Positions 10,200 through 20,451 of a DNA stretch of 64,000 nucleotides are shown piece after piece; the stretch's first letter is position 1, and each line of letters begins with the position of its first letter. The notes under the pieces are model-generated. The model ran no database searches. It had not been told where the DNA came from and was given only the letters and a program-made list of their open reading frames with translations. The DNA is from Stachybotrys elegans (lineage: Eukaryota > Ascomycota > Sordariomycetes > Hypocreales > Stachybotryaceae), in NCBI GenBank assembly GCA_020746835.1, contig JAGPNK010000036.1, positions 95,457 to 159,456 of the forward strand, written 5' to 3'. A program made the position numbers and the translations under genes.

Positions 10200-11118
10200 T
10201 TACGCCGCACCACCATCAACGGTAATGGTCTTTCCATTCACCCATTCGCCCTCGTTGCTAGTGAGGAAGAGTACGACACGAGCAATGTCCTGTGGAAATC
10301 CGTTTCTGTGGAGCGGCGAGGCGTGGGCCGCCATCTGTGTGCTCTATCAGTTCTCTGGCCTCATCATCAGTTTGTGATAGGACTGAACTTACATCTTGCC
10401 GCTGCTCAGGGGTGTATTTATCCCCGTTCGGAATGTAGTGCTGTGACACGTCATGAAACATATCCGTCACTGTACCGCCCGGGGCAACGGCGTTGACCGT
10501 GATCTTCTTATCGCCGCAGTCCTTGGACAGCACGCGCACGAAGGAGTCGATGGCTCCCTTGGAGCCCGAGTACAGGCTGTGCCGCGGAACGCTGAAGTCA
10601 CGGGCCGTGTTGGATGACATGAGCACGATGCGGCCGCCCTCACTCAGGCGGCGGTAGGCCTCGCGGGCGACGAAGAACTGGCCGCGCGTGTTAAGGCTGA
10701 AGACGCGGTCGAATTCTTCCTGTAGAAAACCAAGTCGGATTAGAATTCGCCATGAAATGCCGCGCAATGATGAGATATGACCAACCTCGGTGACCTCGCT
10801 CAAATGACCAAAGCTGACAACTCCGGAATTGCTGCACACAATGTCGAGCTTGCCAAAGTGTGCAACCGCCTCATCCATCAGCTTAGCCGTCTGCGCCACT
10901 TGCCTGACATCGGCTTGGAAGGCGACGGCGTCAGACCCGAGGGCCTTGATCGCAGCCACGACCTTGTCAGCCGACTCGCGCGAGTTGGCGTAGTTGACGA
11001 CAACCTTGGCACCGGCGCGGCCGAGCTCGGTGGCGATGGCGGCGCCGATGCCTCGTCCTGAACCAGTCACGAGGGCGACCTTGCCGTCGAGGCGGAAAGG
11101 GGTGTTAGGGGTGGACAT
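10200..11118 (-). CDS. Ver-1/MdpC/THN-reductase-like SDR
   Basis: Three exons, 11118-10786, 10719-10393 and 10334-10200, give 264 residues. Introns are 66 and 58 nt and both join in phase 0. Motifs in order: TGSGRGIG cofactor loop, [30 protein letters not shown] with the catalytic Ser, YSGSK with the Tyr/Lys pair, [10 protein letters not shown], and the C-terminal [12 protein letters not shown]. The [10 protein letters not shown] block and length match the tetrahydroxynaphthalene reductase, versicolorin reductase (Ver-1) and MdpC group. MdpC and AgnL-type homologues reduce emodin hydroquinone during deoxygenation to chrysophanol. A melanin THN reductase is possible by sequence, but the cluster position argues for the anthraquinone role. 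It is convergent with the GST and in tandem with the AflR-like gene. Confidence 0.88.
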
Positions 11119-11998
11119 TATGTAAGGGGGGGTTTGGCGGCGTTGAGGGATAAGGCAGAAAGTGTGTGAGTAGAGTTGATGGAATCTAGAGTTCTCGAAT
11201 TGACAAGCAGCTCAAGTGATGACCTTTATACAGGAAGGCTGGACAACTTCTCGGGCATTTCGGGGGTCGGTAATGGGCGTTCAACCATACAACGATGTAC
11301 TGGACGATCCCTTCCCCGAGGCCTAGCTCCGGTGCCCGACGTGCGGGTATTGATCGGTTACGGACTCAGGTCAAAGTGTAAACTTAGAGGGCATGAACAA
11401 ACTTTCCGAGGTGTGTCAGCTCTGTAGCCAGTCCCTAGATAAGCAAGGCCGGGTAGGGTATTGCGAGATGCGTAGATGTTCTGGTGTCGACGATCTAGTT
11501 GGCGGCGTGAGGCTATTTCAGTATTGCGAGTCTTCTTGCTTGAATGGTTTCCGTTTGAGGTTATGATATGATGCAGCGCATTTTGGTGATTTGCGTGTTG
11601 GCTGTGTTTTCTTCTCATGGGCTTGTAATTGACATTAGACAGCTGCAGTTCTCTTACACAATGGCATGGTATGGATCCCCTTCTTTCATACATAGAGGTT
11701 CCCGTGGATAGTCGAGCTGCATGTGAATGATGAACTGTCTCCCCGCCATATACAAGACCTGGCGTTTGGAGTTGACAGTTGTGCTCAGGGATCATCTACG
11801 GCCAACAGAATTGGTATTCCAGGGGAAGTGTGGCTACGTGGCAGGCAAGTAGCACTCTGTAGCACAAATAGCAGGCAAGATGTAACAACAAGTGGTCTAT
11901 TGCGCTCTTCATGCGGTAATATCACCCTGATATATCCCTTATACCCTTTATAGACTTTGAACCCCACGGAAATAACAACGCGCAAGGATAAGCCACTG
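11119..11998. promoter_or_regulatory. Promoter of the Ver-1-like SDR and 3' region of the regulator
   Basis: 880 bp without a credible gene. Just upstream of the SDR start (near 11250-11275) is a run of CGG-type triplets (CTCGGGCATTTCGGGGGTCGG) that could hold a regulator site. Confidence 0.4.
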
Positions 11999-13438
11999 TC
12001 AAGACTCCTTTCCCAAACCCTCTATAATATCTTGCGAAAGTGCCTTGAGCTGACTCTTGAGACCTAGGCCCAGCTGATCGAGGATGGCAGCTGGAAAGGG
12101 AGACGTCATCCCTACTTCTAGGTCGCTATTGGATGCTCTGCGTGCTGCGTTGTTTGCTGACGCATCTGAATCCATCAGGTTGCTCAGCTGCAGTCGCTCT
12201 GAGAGCACATTGACTAATCGCTGGACGCGGTGCAGCTCAGAGAGCACCAGCTTCGTCGCCATGTGTCCCCAATGCTCGCCCTCCAGACAATAGCTGCCCA
12301 CCTTGGCTGGCGTTTGTATCACTGTTTCTGCCGGACTGGGGGCCGCCTGCGTCTTGCCCGCCGCCGCCGCGTACCATCGTAGCACCTTGAACACGGTGAG
12401 TGCCACGACTGAGAGCAGGTACCCGTCCTGGGAGCAGGGGCACTGCAGGATGAACCCGAGGGCCTCAATGGTGAGGCGGTTCTGGGTGATGACAGTTTCG
12501 ATATTGGGGGGGAGAAGAGAGTCGTCTTTGGGCGATGATGAGACGCTGCAGGTAGTGGTGGAATTGGGAAACAGATCCTTCATGAGATCCAGCGCCTTAA
12601 CCAAACAGCACCCGGGCAAGGAGGACTCGGATGGCCCAGAAAGAGAGGATAGCGGTCGGTGGTCTTCCTTGTGGCTGCTGGCTTGGTCGCTATTACTGCC
12701 TGTGTACAGGGGGGAGGCCAGACTGTTGGGCGGTGAGAAAATGGCGGTGGAGGGAGCACGAAGAGACTCGTCCACGAAGCAGAAAGAGTCCTGGAATGTT
12801 GCAACGTTCCCTTGGACACTGCTGCTGGCGCTCTCGATACCCCAGAAGAAGTCGGACTGGCTGAGAAGGTTTGTGTCGGATAGTGATATGGGCGATGCTA
12901 AGAACTTCTCAATATCGGTGTTGTTGAGGTCAGCCAAACTTTCTGAGAGCGAGCCAAGTGCCGGATCGACCGGACAAGCATCAGTGATGAAGTTGGCGGA
13001 CGGAGTGGTCGTGGTCGACTGGGGGGAAGGATGGGGAACCATGAGGGACATGGCCAAGTCGGTGGGCAGCATCGAGTTGGAAGCAAGCCACATGCTCAGA
13101 GCAGGGATGTTTTTCTTGGTCGTCATGGTGCTACTGCCGGTATGGCTGCCGGTAATTGTTGATCGGCGCTCATGATTCGGACGCCCACCCCGCCGAGTTA
13201 CAAAGTATTCGCAGGTGATGCCTCGCTTGGCGCAACGAGAGCATGTCGGCTTCTCCTTGTGACACTTCACCTTGGAGGACGCGCAAGCGTGACAGCTGTC
13301 GCGGAGCTTGGGACCTGCTGCAGGCGGCGCAGAGCGGCTTGAAGGAGAGGTGGTAGGAGTGGAGGAGGCTGCCGGCGCCAACGTCACAGCAACAGAGTTG
13401 TCAGGATCAGCCAGTGGGGATTTGGCTGCCGATGCCAT
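11999..13438 (-). CDS. AflR-like Zn(II)2Cys6 transcription factor
   Basis: Single exon, 479 residues. The start is MASAAKSPLADPDN; the frame opens 13 codons earlier only with a TTG. After a Ser/Pro/Ala-rich leader, the zinc cluster has cysteines at residues 49, 52, 59, 66, 69 and 76, spaced 2-6-6-2-6. The surrounding basic residues (SSKVKCHKEKPTCSRCAKRG) are close to AflR and MdpE. A Ser/Thr-rich middle and a C-terminal AflR-type regulatory domain (SHKEDHRP..., LVKALDLMKDLF, VLSELHRVQRLVNVLSERL) follow. It most likely activates this cluster. It is divergent from the AflJ-like gene at 14683, the classical AflR/AflJ arrangement. A long antisense ORF over it is a GC-composition shadow. Confidence 0.9.
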   Translation of the reverse strand: MASAAKSPLADPDNSVAVTLAPAASSTPTTSPSSRSAPPAAGPKLRDSCHACASSKVKCHKEKPTCSRCAKRGITCEYFVTRRGGRPNHERRSTITGSHTGSSTMTTKKNIPALSMWLASNSMLPTDLAMSLMVPHPSPQSTTTTPSANFITDACPVDPALGSLSESLADLNNTDIEKFLASPISLSDTNLLSQSDFFWGIESASSSVQGNVATFQDSFCFVDESLRAPSTAIFSPPNSLASPLYTGSNSDQASSHKEDHRPLSSLSGPSESSLPGCCLVKALDLMKDLFPNSTTTCSVSSSPKDDSLLPPNIETVITQNRLTIEALGFILQCPCSQDGYLLSVVALTVFKVLRWYAAAAGKTQAAPSPAETVIQTPAKVGSYCLEGEHWGHMATKLVLSELHRVQRLVNVLSERLQLSNLMDSDASANNAARRASNSDLEVGMTSPFPAAILDQLGLGLKSQLKALSQDIIEGLGKES

Positions 13439-14682
13439 TCTAGCGGTTGGTATAGGAAGAAATTTGAAAAATAACAATAAAAATAAGGTCCATTGACGTC
13501 AATGGACTTGGGAGCTTTTGGTTCAAGGATGAAGTTAACACTGGGGACATAGCAATTTTAAAAAGAAATGGGATTAAGAAAAAAAAACGACCTGATAGTT
13601 AAGTACCAGCAGCTATCACCAGTACCAATAACAAGACCAGGGTCTCCTTAAGTCTAGCGGGCGCTGATAGCCGGGGGCTGAGAGGAGGTCTTATTGTGGA
13701 CGATAGGCGTGGTCGAGAGCGAACAGAAGCATCGTATTGTTTCCGATCTCTTTGACAGCCAAGAGCCATTGGTGATCCACCAGTGTGCCGTGCGCCGACG
13801 ATCCCTCGGGTAGGGATCAAGGATAAGACGGCACCTCACAGGTACTTTTGCTCCGCGAACTATAGGTCCTTCCATGTCGACCTTTTGCTCTCGTATTATT
13901 ATTGGGATTGCCACTTTGGGGGCTGCAGATCCAAGAATGCAAAGAATTCAATTCCAATTTCATGGAATGCTACATTTCGATTTGTTCTGAGGCAGTCGGC
14001 AGAGCCCCCCCTCCCCCTCCCCCTGTACGGCTGCCTATGAGGCAGTGCAATACGAGAGCCAGCTCCTATCGGCACTTGAGACGCCTACTGGCAAGGGGTC
14101 GGCAAACTCTAAATCAGCTGGCACCGATCTTTTACCTAAGTACGGAGGATAGAAGCGGAGCGCCGGCCACATTGTCTTACTGTCATCCAATTGCATCCAA
14201 CAGGGCTGCAGGCGTTTACCATGCGTGCCGACGGCAGAACTGCACTCCCGGTTGTGGCGTAGTCTATAAGGAGTTACACAAGTCCCTTGATGCGCCCAGG
14301 GCGAGTCCCCAGATACTCCCCGTCCACGATCAAGGATGGAAAATAAGCTCCAAAGGCCTGTAGCTCCCGAGGCCGGTTTCTCCCGTCTTGGCAAATACGT
14401 ATGTAACATACACCTCCCTCAGGGCTGTGATCGGAAGAGCGGCAGGGTGCATGTTGGCACAGAACCCGCTCAAACATCCACTCCCATGATACCCTCACAG
14501 AGGGATACATAAGGGTGAGAGCCATGGGGTGGTCTTGGCCACGAGATGAACAAAAAGTCGGAGAATTCAGGGCCAAGGTCGGGCATGATTGAAGTCGACG
14601 CCAGTTAAAACAGCCCCTGAAATTTCTTCGGCAGTAACCGTGCGGATACTTAATTTGAAGTCTTCCTATTCCTCATACTGCC
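13439..14682. promoter_or_regulatory. Shared intergenic region of the AflR-like/AflJ-like pair
   Basis: 1.24 kb between divergent regulator genes, comparable to the aflR-aflS intergenic region. It includes a poly-A tract near 13578 and C/T-rich tracts near 14006-14023. ORFs seen here in several frames overlap one another and carry no domains. No separate gene is supported. Confidence 0.5.
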
Positions 14683-16074
14683 ATGGACCAGAGTGGCAAT
14701 AGCCTGGCTCTGCTAAAAAGTTACACAACCGACCTCGTCGCGTCGGTCAAGCTGCTCTCTAACCAGCTGCGAGATGTCGGCCCTGACAGCTCATCACCCA
14801 TTTACTTGGCTCCGAGCGAGGTCCACCAGGCAAGACGGAGTCTGCTCGTCAATCTCCAAAGGCTACAAATGCTGTTGATGGGACCGGATGACCTGATCCA
14901 GAATCTAGCTAGCCAGGTGTGTACTCGTTGCTTATCTACCCATCTTAATTCCACGTCTCGTTTATCGGATCTAACCGCCTTACACCAGATCCAACTACTC
15001 GCCTGTCTGCGATGGCTAGCCGAATTTCAGGTGCTGGCTTGCATCCCGCTCAACGACACCGTCCCGATCAAGGACATCGCCGACTTGATGGGTGTGCCCG
15101 AGGCGGAACTGTCACGCATTGTACGCATGACTTCGATGGTCGGCTTTCTGGCCGAGCCGCGCCCGGGCTACGTCGCCCACACGGCCTTGTCGGCGCCCTA
15201 CGTCACCCAGCTCAAGTACCTAGATGCTGCCATGTTCCTGTCCGAGACCATCGTGCCGGCTTCGCTGCAAATGGCAGCGGCCACGAGAGCCCAGGGACAG
15301 GGTGAGCTTACGCCTAGCGCCTACGAGCTGGCCTTCGGCATCGGAGGACTGTCCTTTCCATCGGCATACTACCAGCGCACGAAACTACAGCGCCAGTGGC
15401 CGGCCTTCCTCCAGTGCCTGGGCGACCGGGAAGACAGCGTGACAGAGGTCTTGAGCCAGATAGACTGGCTTAGCTTGGGCAACGCTTGTGTGGTTGACCT
15501 ATGCGCCCAGTCCACCAAGGCGGCGACCGCGCTGGCGGATTTCTTTCCTGCGCTGCAATTTGTTGTCCAGCTTCTGCACGGTGCCCCCATCGCCGAAATG
15601 GAAAATGGCACACAGGCCAATGGCGGGAGTGTGAATAGCTCCGGGGAGCGCATCAGTGTGCAGAGGCGCGCCCCGGGCTCGCCACAGACAGTCAAGGACG
15701 CGGCTGTGTACATGCTCCGGACGCCATCGCCGCCACACTCCTTGGTGCAAGGCCAAGACCTGACTGAGCACATTCTTGTCGAGTTACGCGCTCACCTGGG
15801 CATTCTCAGAGCCAATACCGCCGTTAGCTTCGTGCTGGCTCTGCGGCCGCTGCCGGACCCGGGGTCCGTCGGGGTCGACGTGGAGACCATGGCGTTCGTG
15901 CGCGACCTGTCCAAGATGCAGCTGATCAACGAGCGCGGGATGCAAGTCGGGGAGATAGTACAGATGGTGGACAGCGTACAGGATGGCGTGGGCCGCCTCG
16001 CCGTGGTCAAGAAGCTGCTGTCACCGAGCAGTGCGACAGTAGCGTTGGTGGTCAAGTATCATTTCGATAGCTAG
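14683..16074 (+). CDS. AflJ/AflS-like O-methyltransferase-fold co-regulator
   Basis: Two exons, 14683-14916 and 14989-16074, give 439 residues. The 72-nt intron (GTGTGT...CCAG) is a multiple of three and lacks stops, so the reading frame looks continuous. Removing it restores NLASQ/IQLLACLRWLAEFQVLACIPL, the conserved AflJ-type junction. The N-terminal half has the plant-OMT dimerisation/winged-helix look (IKDIADLMGVPEAELSRIVRMTSMVGFLAEP). The SAM-binding half is degenerate, with a weak VVDLCAQSTKAA motif where a GxGxG loop would be. A C-terminal LPDPGS...VDVETMAFVRDLSKMQLINERGMQ matches the family end. AflJ/AflS and MdpA proteins assist the AflR-type factor rather than methylate. The divergent partner at 11999-13438 supports this. 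Confidence 0.87.
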   Translation: MDQSGNSLALLKSYTTDLVASVKLLSNQLRDVGPDSSSPIYLAPSEVHQARRSLLVNLQRLQMLLMGPDDLIQNLASQVCTRCLSTHLNSTSRLSDLTALHQIQLLACLRWLAEFQVLACIPLNDTVPIKDIADLMGVPEAELSRIVRMTSMVGFLAEPRPGYVAHTALSAPYVTQLKYLDAAMFLSETIVPASLQMAAATRAQGQGELTPSAYELAFGIGGLSFPSAYYQRTKLQRQWPAFLQCLGDREDSVTEVLSQIDWLSLGNACVVDLCAQSTKAATALADFFPALQFVVQLLHGAPIAEMENGTQANGGSVNSSGERISVQRRAPGSPQTVKDAAVYMLRTPSPPHSLVQGQDLTEHILVELRAHLGILRANTAVSFVLALRPLPDPGSVGVDVETMAFVRDLSKMQLINERGMQVGEIVQMVDSVQDGVGRLAVVKKLLSPSSATVALVVKYHFDS

Positions 16075-17007
16075 TTGGTCAGTTTGCCAGACATAATTGG
16101 ACGACCTCAGCAACAAGAAAAACAAAAGAAGAATGGCTTAGACGCCCGGGTCAATGTGTCATGCCCTTGGCCGGGCGGTTGTCACTGAACCCCCAACTAG
16201 TAAATATAACTTCATTTGTCACAGTGCGGACCCAAATATTTATGCCAACTTCGTCATCAGGGCTATCCTGGTTTTCTTCGCATTTATCAACAAGATCGTA
16301 GTCATCAGGGCATATCAGCAGGCTACATGTGGTCACCTCTAGGTCGGCCATGTTTGACAGTGCAAATTAACCCTAGTATAGCCAACACTCAACTCCGAGT
16401 ACCACACAATAGAACAAGCTAATATCGTATGCCTGACTGAAGAAAACTCCATCAGCTTTTAATGTTCAAGCGTATCCAAGTCGCTCATTGTTTGTGTGTG
16501 GCTGCAATTTTTGACACCACGTACCTGAAGTTGAATCAACCTGGACATGGAAGTTGAAGACCCCGAGACCTAGGGAAAGAACCCTGTTGCACATCACCAG
16601 GCATCCTACGGGAGGTCCCGTTACCCGTGGTGCGAGTCACCGAGCTAGAAGTTGCCGTAACTACCTTAGTGCCCGGAAATAATATAAATCGGAGCCCGAC
16701 ATAGGCAGAGTTCCATTGTCACGGATATTGCTCCGGGGATACATCTTCTTAACCCCACGGGGCCAGGCTTTACACCATAATAGGTGAGATTTACACCATT
16801 TACACCATCCCGAGCCCGTTTATCTCCGCGCCTCCCCTAACACCACCTAGCTATGCAGGTCAGAGCAGAGATGCTTCGGGTTGGCGTTAGGTTCATGTCG
16901 GAGGCATTGGTATATATTAATGCGACTACAATCGCACCCATACGACTCATTATCACTTCATCATACATACCACAGCACCAGACTTGAATCTCAACACCAT
17001 CATCAAA
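16075..17007. promoter_or_regulatory. Promoter region of the terminal cluster SDR
   Basis: 933 bp. A TATA-type box (GGTATATATTAATG) lies about 100 bp before the next ATG. TTACACCAT is repeated near 16770-16806. No gene is seen. Confidence 0.4.
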
Positions 17008-17851
17008 ATGGCATCCGACAAGACCATCGTGTTCATCACTGGCAAGTCCCCCATCCCATCCCCCCACATCTTGGCAAGACACAAGACGCTAACCCACCTC
17101 AGGCGCCAATAGCGGCATTGGTCTCGAGACCGTAGTGGCACTCTCCCAGGCATCAGCCGACTTCCACATTCTCCTTGGAGCCCGCAGCATTGAAAAGGGC
17201 GAGAAGGCTCTCTCCGAGATCCGGTCTATCTCTCATCCGGCCGGCCCACTCAAGGGCACCATCTCAGTGGTCCAGGTCGATGTGTCGGACGAAAAGTCCA
17301 TCCGGGCCGTCACGGAGCACATCGAGAGCACCTACGGCAGGGTGGACGTGCTGATCAACAACGCCGGCATCATCGTCACCCGCCCCTGCGACACCCTCAC
17401 CAACCTGCGCGAGACGTTCGAGACCAACGTCTTTGGCCCAATGCTCCTCACCGAGGTGCTCGAGCCGTTGCTTAAGAAATCCACCAAGACTCCCTACATC
17501 ATCCATGTCTCGTCTGAACAGGGGTCCATGGCCCTGCGGCTCGACCCGGACTACAAGTTCAAGCATGTCCGCGGTGATACGTACCGCATGAGCAAGGCGG
17601 CCGTGAACATGATGGCCGCCTGCCACAAGTACAACTATGCCGAGCTGGGCTGGAAAATCTGCGCCTTCAACCCTGGCTTCTGCGTGACCAACCTGACGGG
17701 TGCTAAGGGTCGCGAGATGCGCATTCAGGCTGGGGCTAGGCCCGCGAGGGATGCCGCAGACGCTCTAGTTGAGGTTGTGCAGGGCAAGCGAGACGGTGAT
17801 GTGGCCAAGAGCGGGATTGTAGATCTCGACGGGGGTTTGCAGCCGTGGTAA
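17008..17851 (+). CDS. Short-chain dehydrogenase/reductase (C-factor-like), with a GC-AG intron
   Basis: Two exons, 17008-17041 and 17103-17851, give 260 residues. The 61-nt intron begins GCAAGT and ends CTCAG. No GT donor in the region preserves the frame, while the GC-AG splice rebuilds FITGANSGIGLET exactly, so a non-canonical GC-AG intron is well supported. Motifs: TGANSGIG, LINNAGI, HVSSEQG with the catalytic Ser, YRMSK with Tyr/Lys, and NPGFCVTNLTG. The protein resembles C-factor-type SDRs found at the edges of many fungal clusters. It is the last plausible member of the cluster; the neighbours beyond it are unrelated. Substrate unknown. Confidence 0.85.
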
Positions 17852-18098
17852 TTCATTAGCTACCAGCGTAAATGATGGGAAGAAAGATGTAGTGGATGGA
17901 AACATTAATAACAAAGCCAGTAATGAGGTGGTGCCAAGTCCAACACAAACATCGGTATTGTGATTACGTTGAAAAGCAAACGTGAATAACAATGCCGCAA
18001 TACCGCGACCTAGAGTGATCCATTAGCAATTAAGTAAGTATCGATTGCGCAAATGATGCAAAGCTTCCTCATTTCCCCCGGTACGATCCTCGCCTGGT

Positions 18099-19409
18099 TC
18101 AGCCCCATCGACTTATACGTCGCCTCTCATACTCTTCCTCCGTGTATTCATTCCATTCACCTATCATCTTCCGGTAGCTCAGGCGATCTTTTGTCCCATC
18201 GCTGGATTCTCGTTGCCCTCGAAACTTGAACACCCAGCCGAAGGAGGAATTGAGCTGTCCGTGAATCCTCCCGCCGCCTAGAAACTTGATGTAGCCTGTG
18301 TTGTCGTCGCCAAAGACAATCGGTCCATTGTCCTCGTTGCCCCGCCAGGTAAAAGCCACTTCGTCGCGTGACGATGCCGAAGGAGCTTCGCGAAATCGCA
18401 GGATACCGTCGTTGAGGCCCAGGTTGAAACGTCCCCAAAGCTTGGAGCCTTTTAGCTTCAGCCTCACCTCAAAATCACAATCGTCGTAGTTGTGATTTAT
18501 GTCAATAACTCCAGGGCATCGGATGCTATAGTCGCCACTTATGTTGCCAAGAGGTGCCAATTCGGCGTCCGAGTCGGAGCTGAACCCATCGTCGTCGTCA
18601 TCACTTGAAATAGGGTGAGCATCTGCGTTGTTGGGCCAGCCCCATCCCTCCCCGCCAGGGCGGTCCCCGAGATATCTTGAGTGCTTATGTGTGGTACGGC
18701 GGGACGAACCGGCAGACGGGGTATCTTGAAGTAAAATAGACCTGTCGGATTCGATTGAGATAGCCGGAGACGCTGGGTGTGTCAAGCTTGGGGTTTCTCC
18801 CGTGGTGGACGGTGGTGGCTGGATTGAACTAGGAAACTCTTCCACGGCTCGGGGCCTTTTCGACTGCTTCTTTGGTGATCTACCCGAGCTGCCGTTCGTC
18901 GGTGAAGCAGCAACTGGAGCCGGGAGTTTGCTTGTAGAGGTACCTGCAGGTGCGTTGGCGACAGGCGGTTCTGCCGCAGACGACTTCTCTTTCTGCTTCT
19001 TCTGCTTCTTCTGCGCAATCGCAGAATCATCTTTAGACTTTCTCTTGGACCCGGAGCTTCTATCCGACCGTGCCTCGTCGAACTTCTTGGTCCACTCCTC
19101 CTTCAACTGGACCTTGAGCTTCGCAATGTTGTCAGGCACGACAAGCAAATGAGCCTTTGCGGCATCCCAGAGACGGATCATGGCGACAGACTTGCTGTCG
19201 GCCTTTGGCAGGCCATAGTGGAGGAGCTGAGCCTCGAACCAGTGCAATGGGTAGCTTGTTTTATTGTGCGGGGAGAAGAAGTCGCTCAGCTGGTGCGGTT
19301 TGGCGCGCAGATGCTGATTCCCGCACGGCGTGACGGCGTAGAAGCCATGCTTGTCGAATGAGAAGCCGTCGCGACTGACGGCGATGGATGATGCGTGCGG
19401 TATCGGCAT
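18099..19409 (-). CDS. Hypothetical protein, basic low-complexity centre with conserved C-terminal domain
   Basis: 436 residues from the first ATG (MPIPHASSIAV); the frame is open 71 codons further only from a TTG. I do not recognise a named family. An N-terminal ~110 residues look folded (RDGFSFDKHGFYAVTPCGN, LHWFEAQLLHYGLPKADSKS, IRLWDAAKAHLLVVPDNI). Then comes a Lys/Ser/Pro-rich stretch with runs such as KKQKKQKEK that could serve as nuclear signals, and an acidic DDDDDGFSSDSD patch. The C-terminal ~130 residues (DFEVRLKLKGSKLWGRFNLG, FTWRGNEDNGPI, GGGRIHGQLNSSFG) look like a compact beta-rich domain. It converges on the last cluster SDR and is probably the first gene outside the cluster. 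Confidence 0.7.
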   Translation of the reverse strand: MPIPHASSIAVSRDGFSFDKHGFYAVTPCGNQHLRAKPHQLSDFFSPHNKTSYPLHWFEAQLLHYGLPKADSKSVAMIRLWDAAKAHLLVVPDNIAKLKVQLKEEWTKKFDEARSDRSSGSKRKSKDDSAIAQKKQKKQKEKSSAAEPPVANAPAGTSTSKLPAPVAASPTNGSSGRSPKKQSKRPRAVEEFPSSIQPPPSTTGETPSLTHPASPAISIESDRSILLQDTPSAGSSRRTTHKHSRYLGDRPGGEGWGWPNNADAHPISSDDDDDGFSSDSDAELAPLGNISGDYSIRCPGVIDINHNYDDCDFEVRLKLKGSKLWGRFNLGLNDGILRFREAPSASSRDEVAFTWRGNEDNGPIVFGDDNTGYIKFLGGGRIHGQLNSSFGWVFKFRGQRESSDGTKDRLSYRKMIGEWNEYTEEEYERRRISRWG

Positions 19410-20451
19410 TGTAGCCTTCGTCCACCTCACAATGCGGGATTGAGACAGCGACGATGCTGCAAGGCGATCATGTGGAGAGGATTGGGCTCGGAGGTTAGTA
19501 AATGGAAGCGAACATGTTTTTGAGTGAGGAGGTGGGAAGCACCCGAGGCTCCCGTTTGCCTGCGCTCCAAGGCAATTGGCGACGAGCAAATGATTGCGGC
19601 GATGGTTGAACTTTGCTGCCAACTACTAACGGCACGTGATACCACCAGGAATGTCACGCGACTTCACTGCCTGCATTCACTCGGCTTAAATAATGATTTG
19701 ATCCATGTCAACATCTTGCTCGGAGACGAAATGGGGACGCAGTGAAGGCCGGCTGTCAATACTTGCTAGTTGTTCATCCTTCAAGGGGCTGGCTCCTCCT
19801 CGCTGACGTCGTCCACCTTAGGGCTGTTTTCTCCGTTATCTTCGTCCTCGCCGTGTCCATGTTTGTATGGATAATGATCTGTCACTCGAAAATCAAGGCC
19901 ATCTGAATTTTAGGGCTTGTAGTAGATGTGCTTCAGAGCCCACTAAAAATCCTCCTCCGGCCCGTTGCGCTCCCAGATAGCTCGGAGCTCAACAAGCAAA
20001 GCTTCGTCCAGGGCAAACGACAAGTCCAGCTGTGCCTGGAATCGATCGCGTACCCACTAATGAACATACAGGTCGCCGGGAAGCTCATTCCGCCACTGAA
20101 GAGCCTGCATGGAGAAGGGGAACATGCGTGGGACCAGAAAATACCGGTGGGCGCTTGTACCAAGAGAGCTTTGATTGGAGCAAGCAATGCATGCCATGCT
20201 TGTATTACATTTCGGCCGGATTCGAGACCGTCGGCTCCTGTGGGCTGATCAGATCTTTCCTATTCATCTAGATTACATATAGCTTCAAAAAGACACTGGA
20301 GAACCGCCTTAAGAGCCGTGGGCCCAGGCTCCCACAGTAAACGCGTAATGTCGTTCAAGATCTGGCTAAGCTGCGCCGTCATGGATCCGATATAAATGGG
20401 ATCTAGGTCATGGATCCTGGAACTGAACGAAATAGGGAGATAGCACTGCAA
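19410..20451. other. Intergenic, no gene recognised
   Basis: 1.04 kb. ORFs up to 106 codons (for example 19928-20248) lack any recognisable domain and overlap one another. I see nothing I can support. Confidence 0.45.

Noticed and set aside
12303..13175. 290-codon plus-strand ORF antisense to the AflR-like gene
   Set aside because: It has no domain or coding pattern and lies wholly over a well-supported zinc-cluster gene; it is a shadow frame caused by base composition.
16770..16806. Repeated TTACACCAT considered as a CRISPR-like or iteron array
   Set aside because: Only two to three irregular copies in a promoter region of a eukaryote; no spacer structure.
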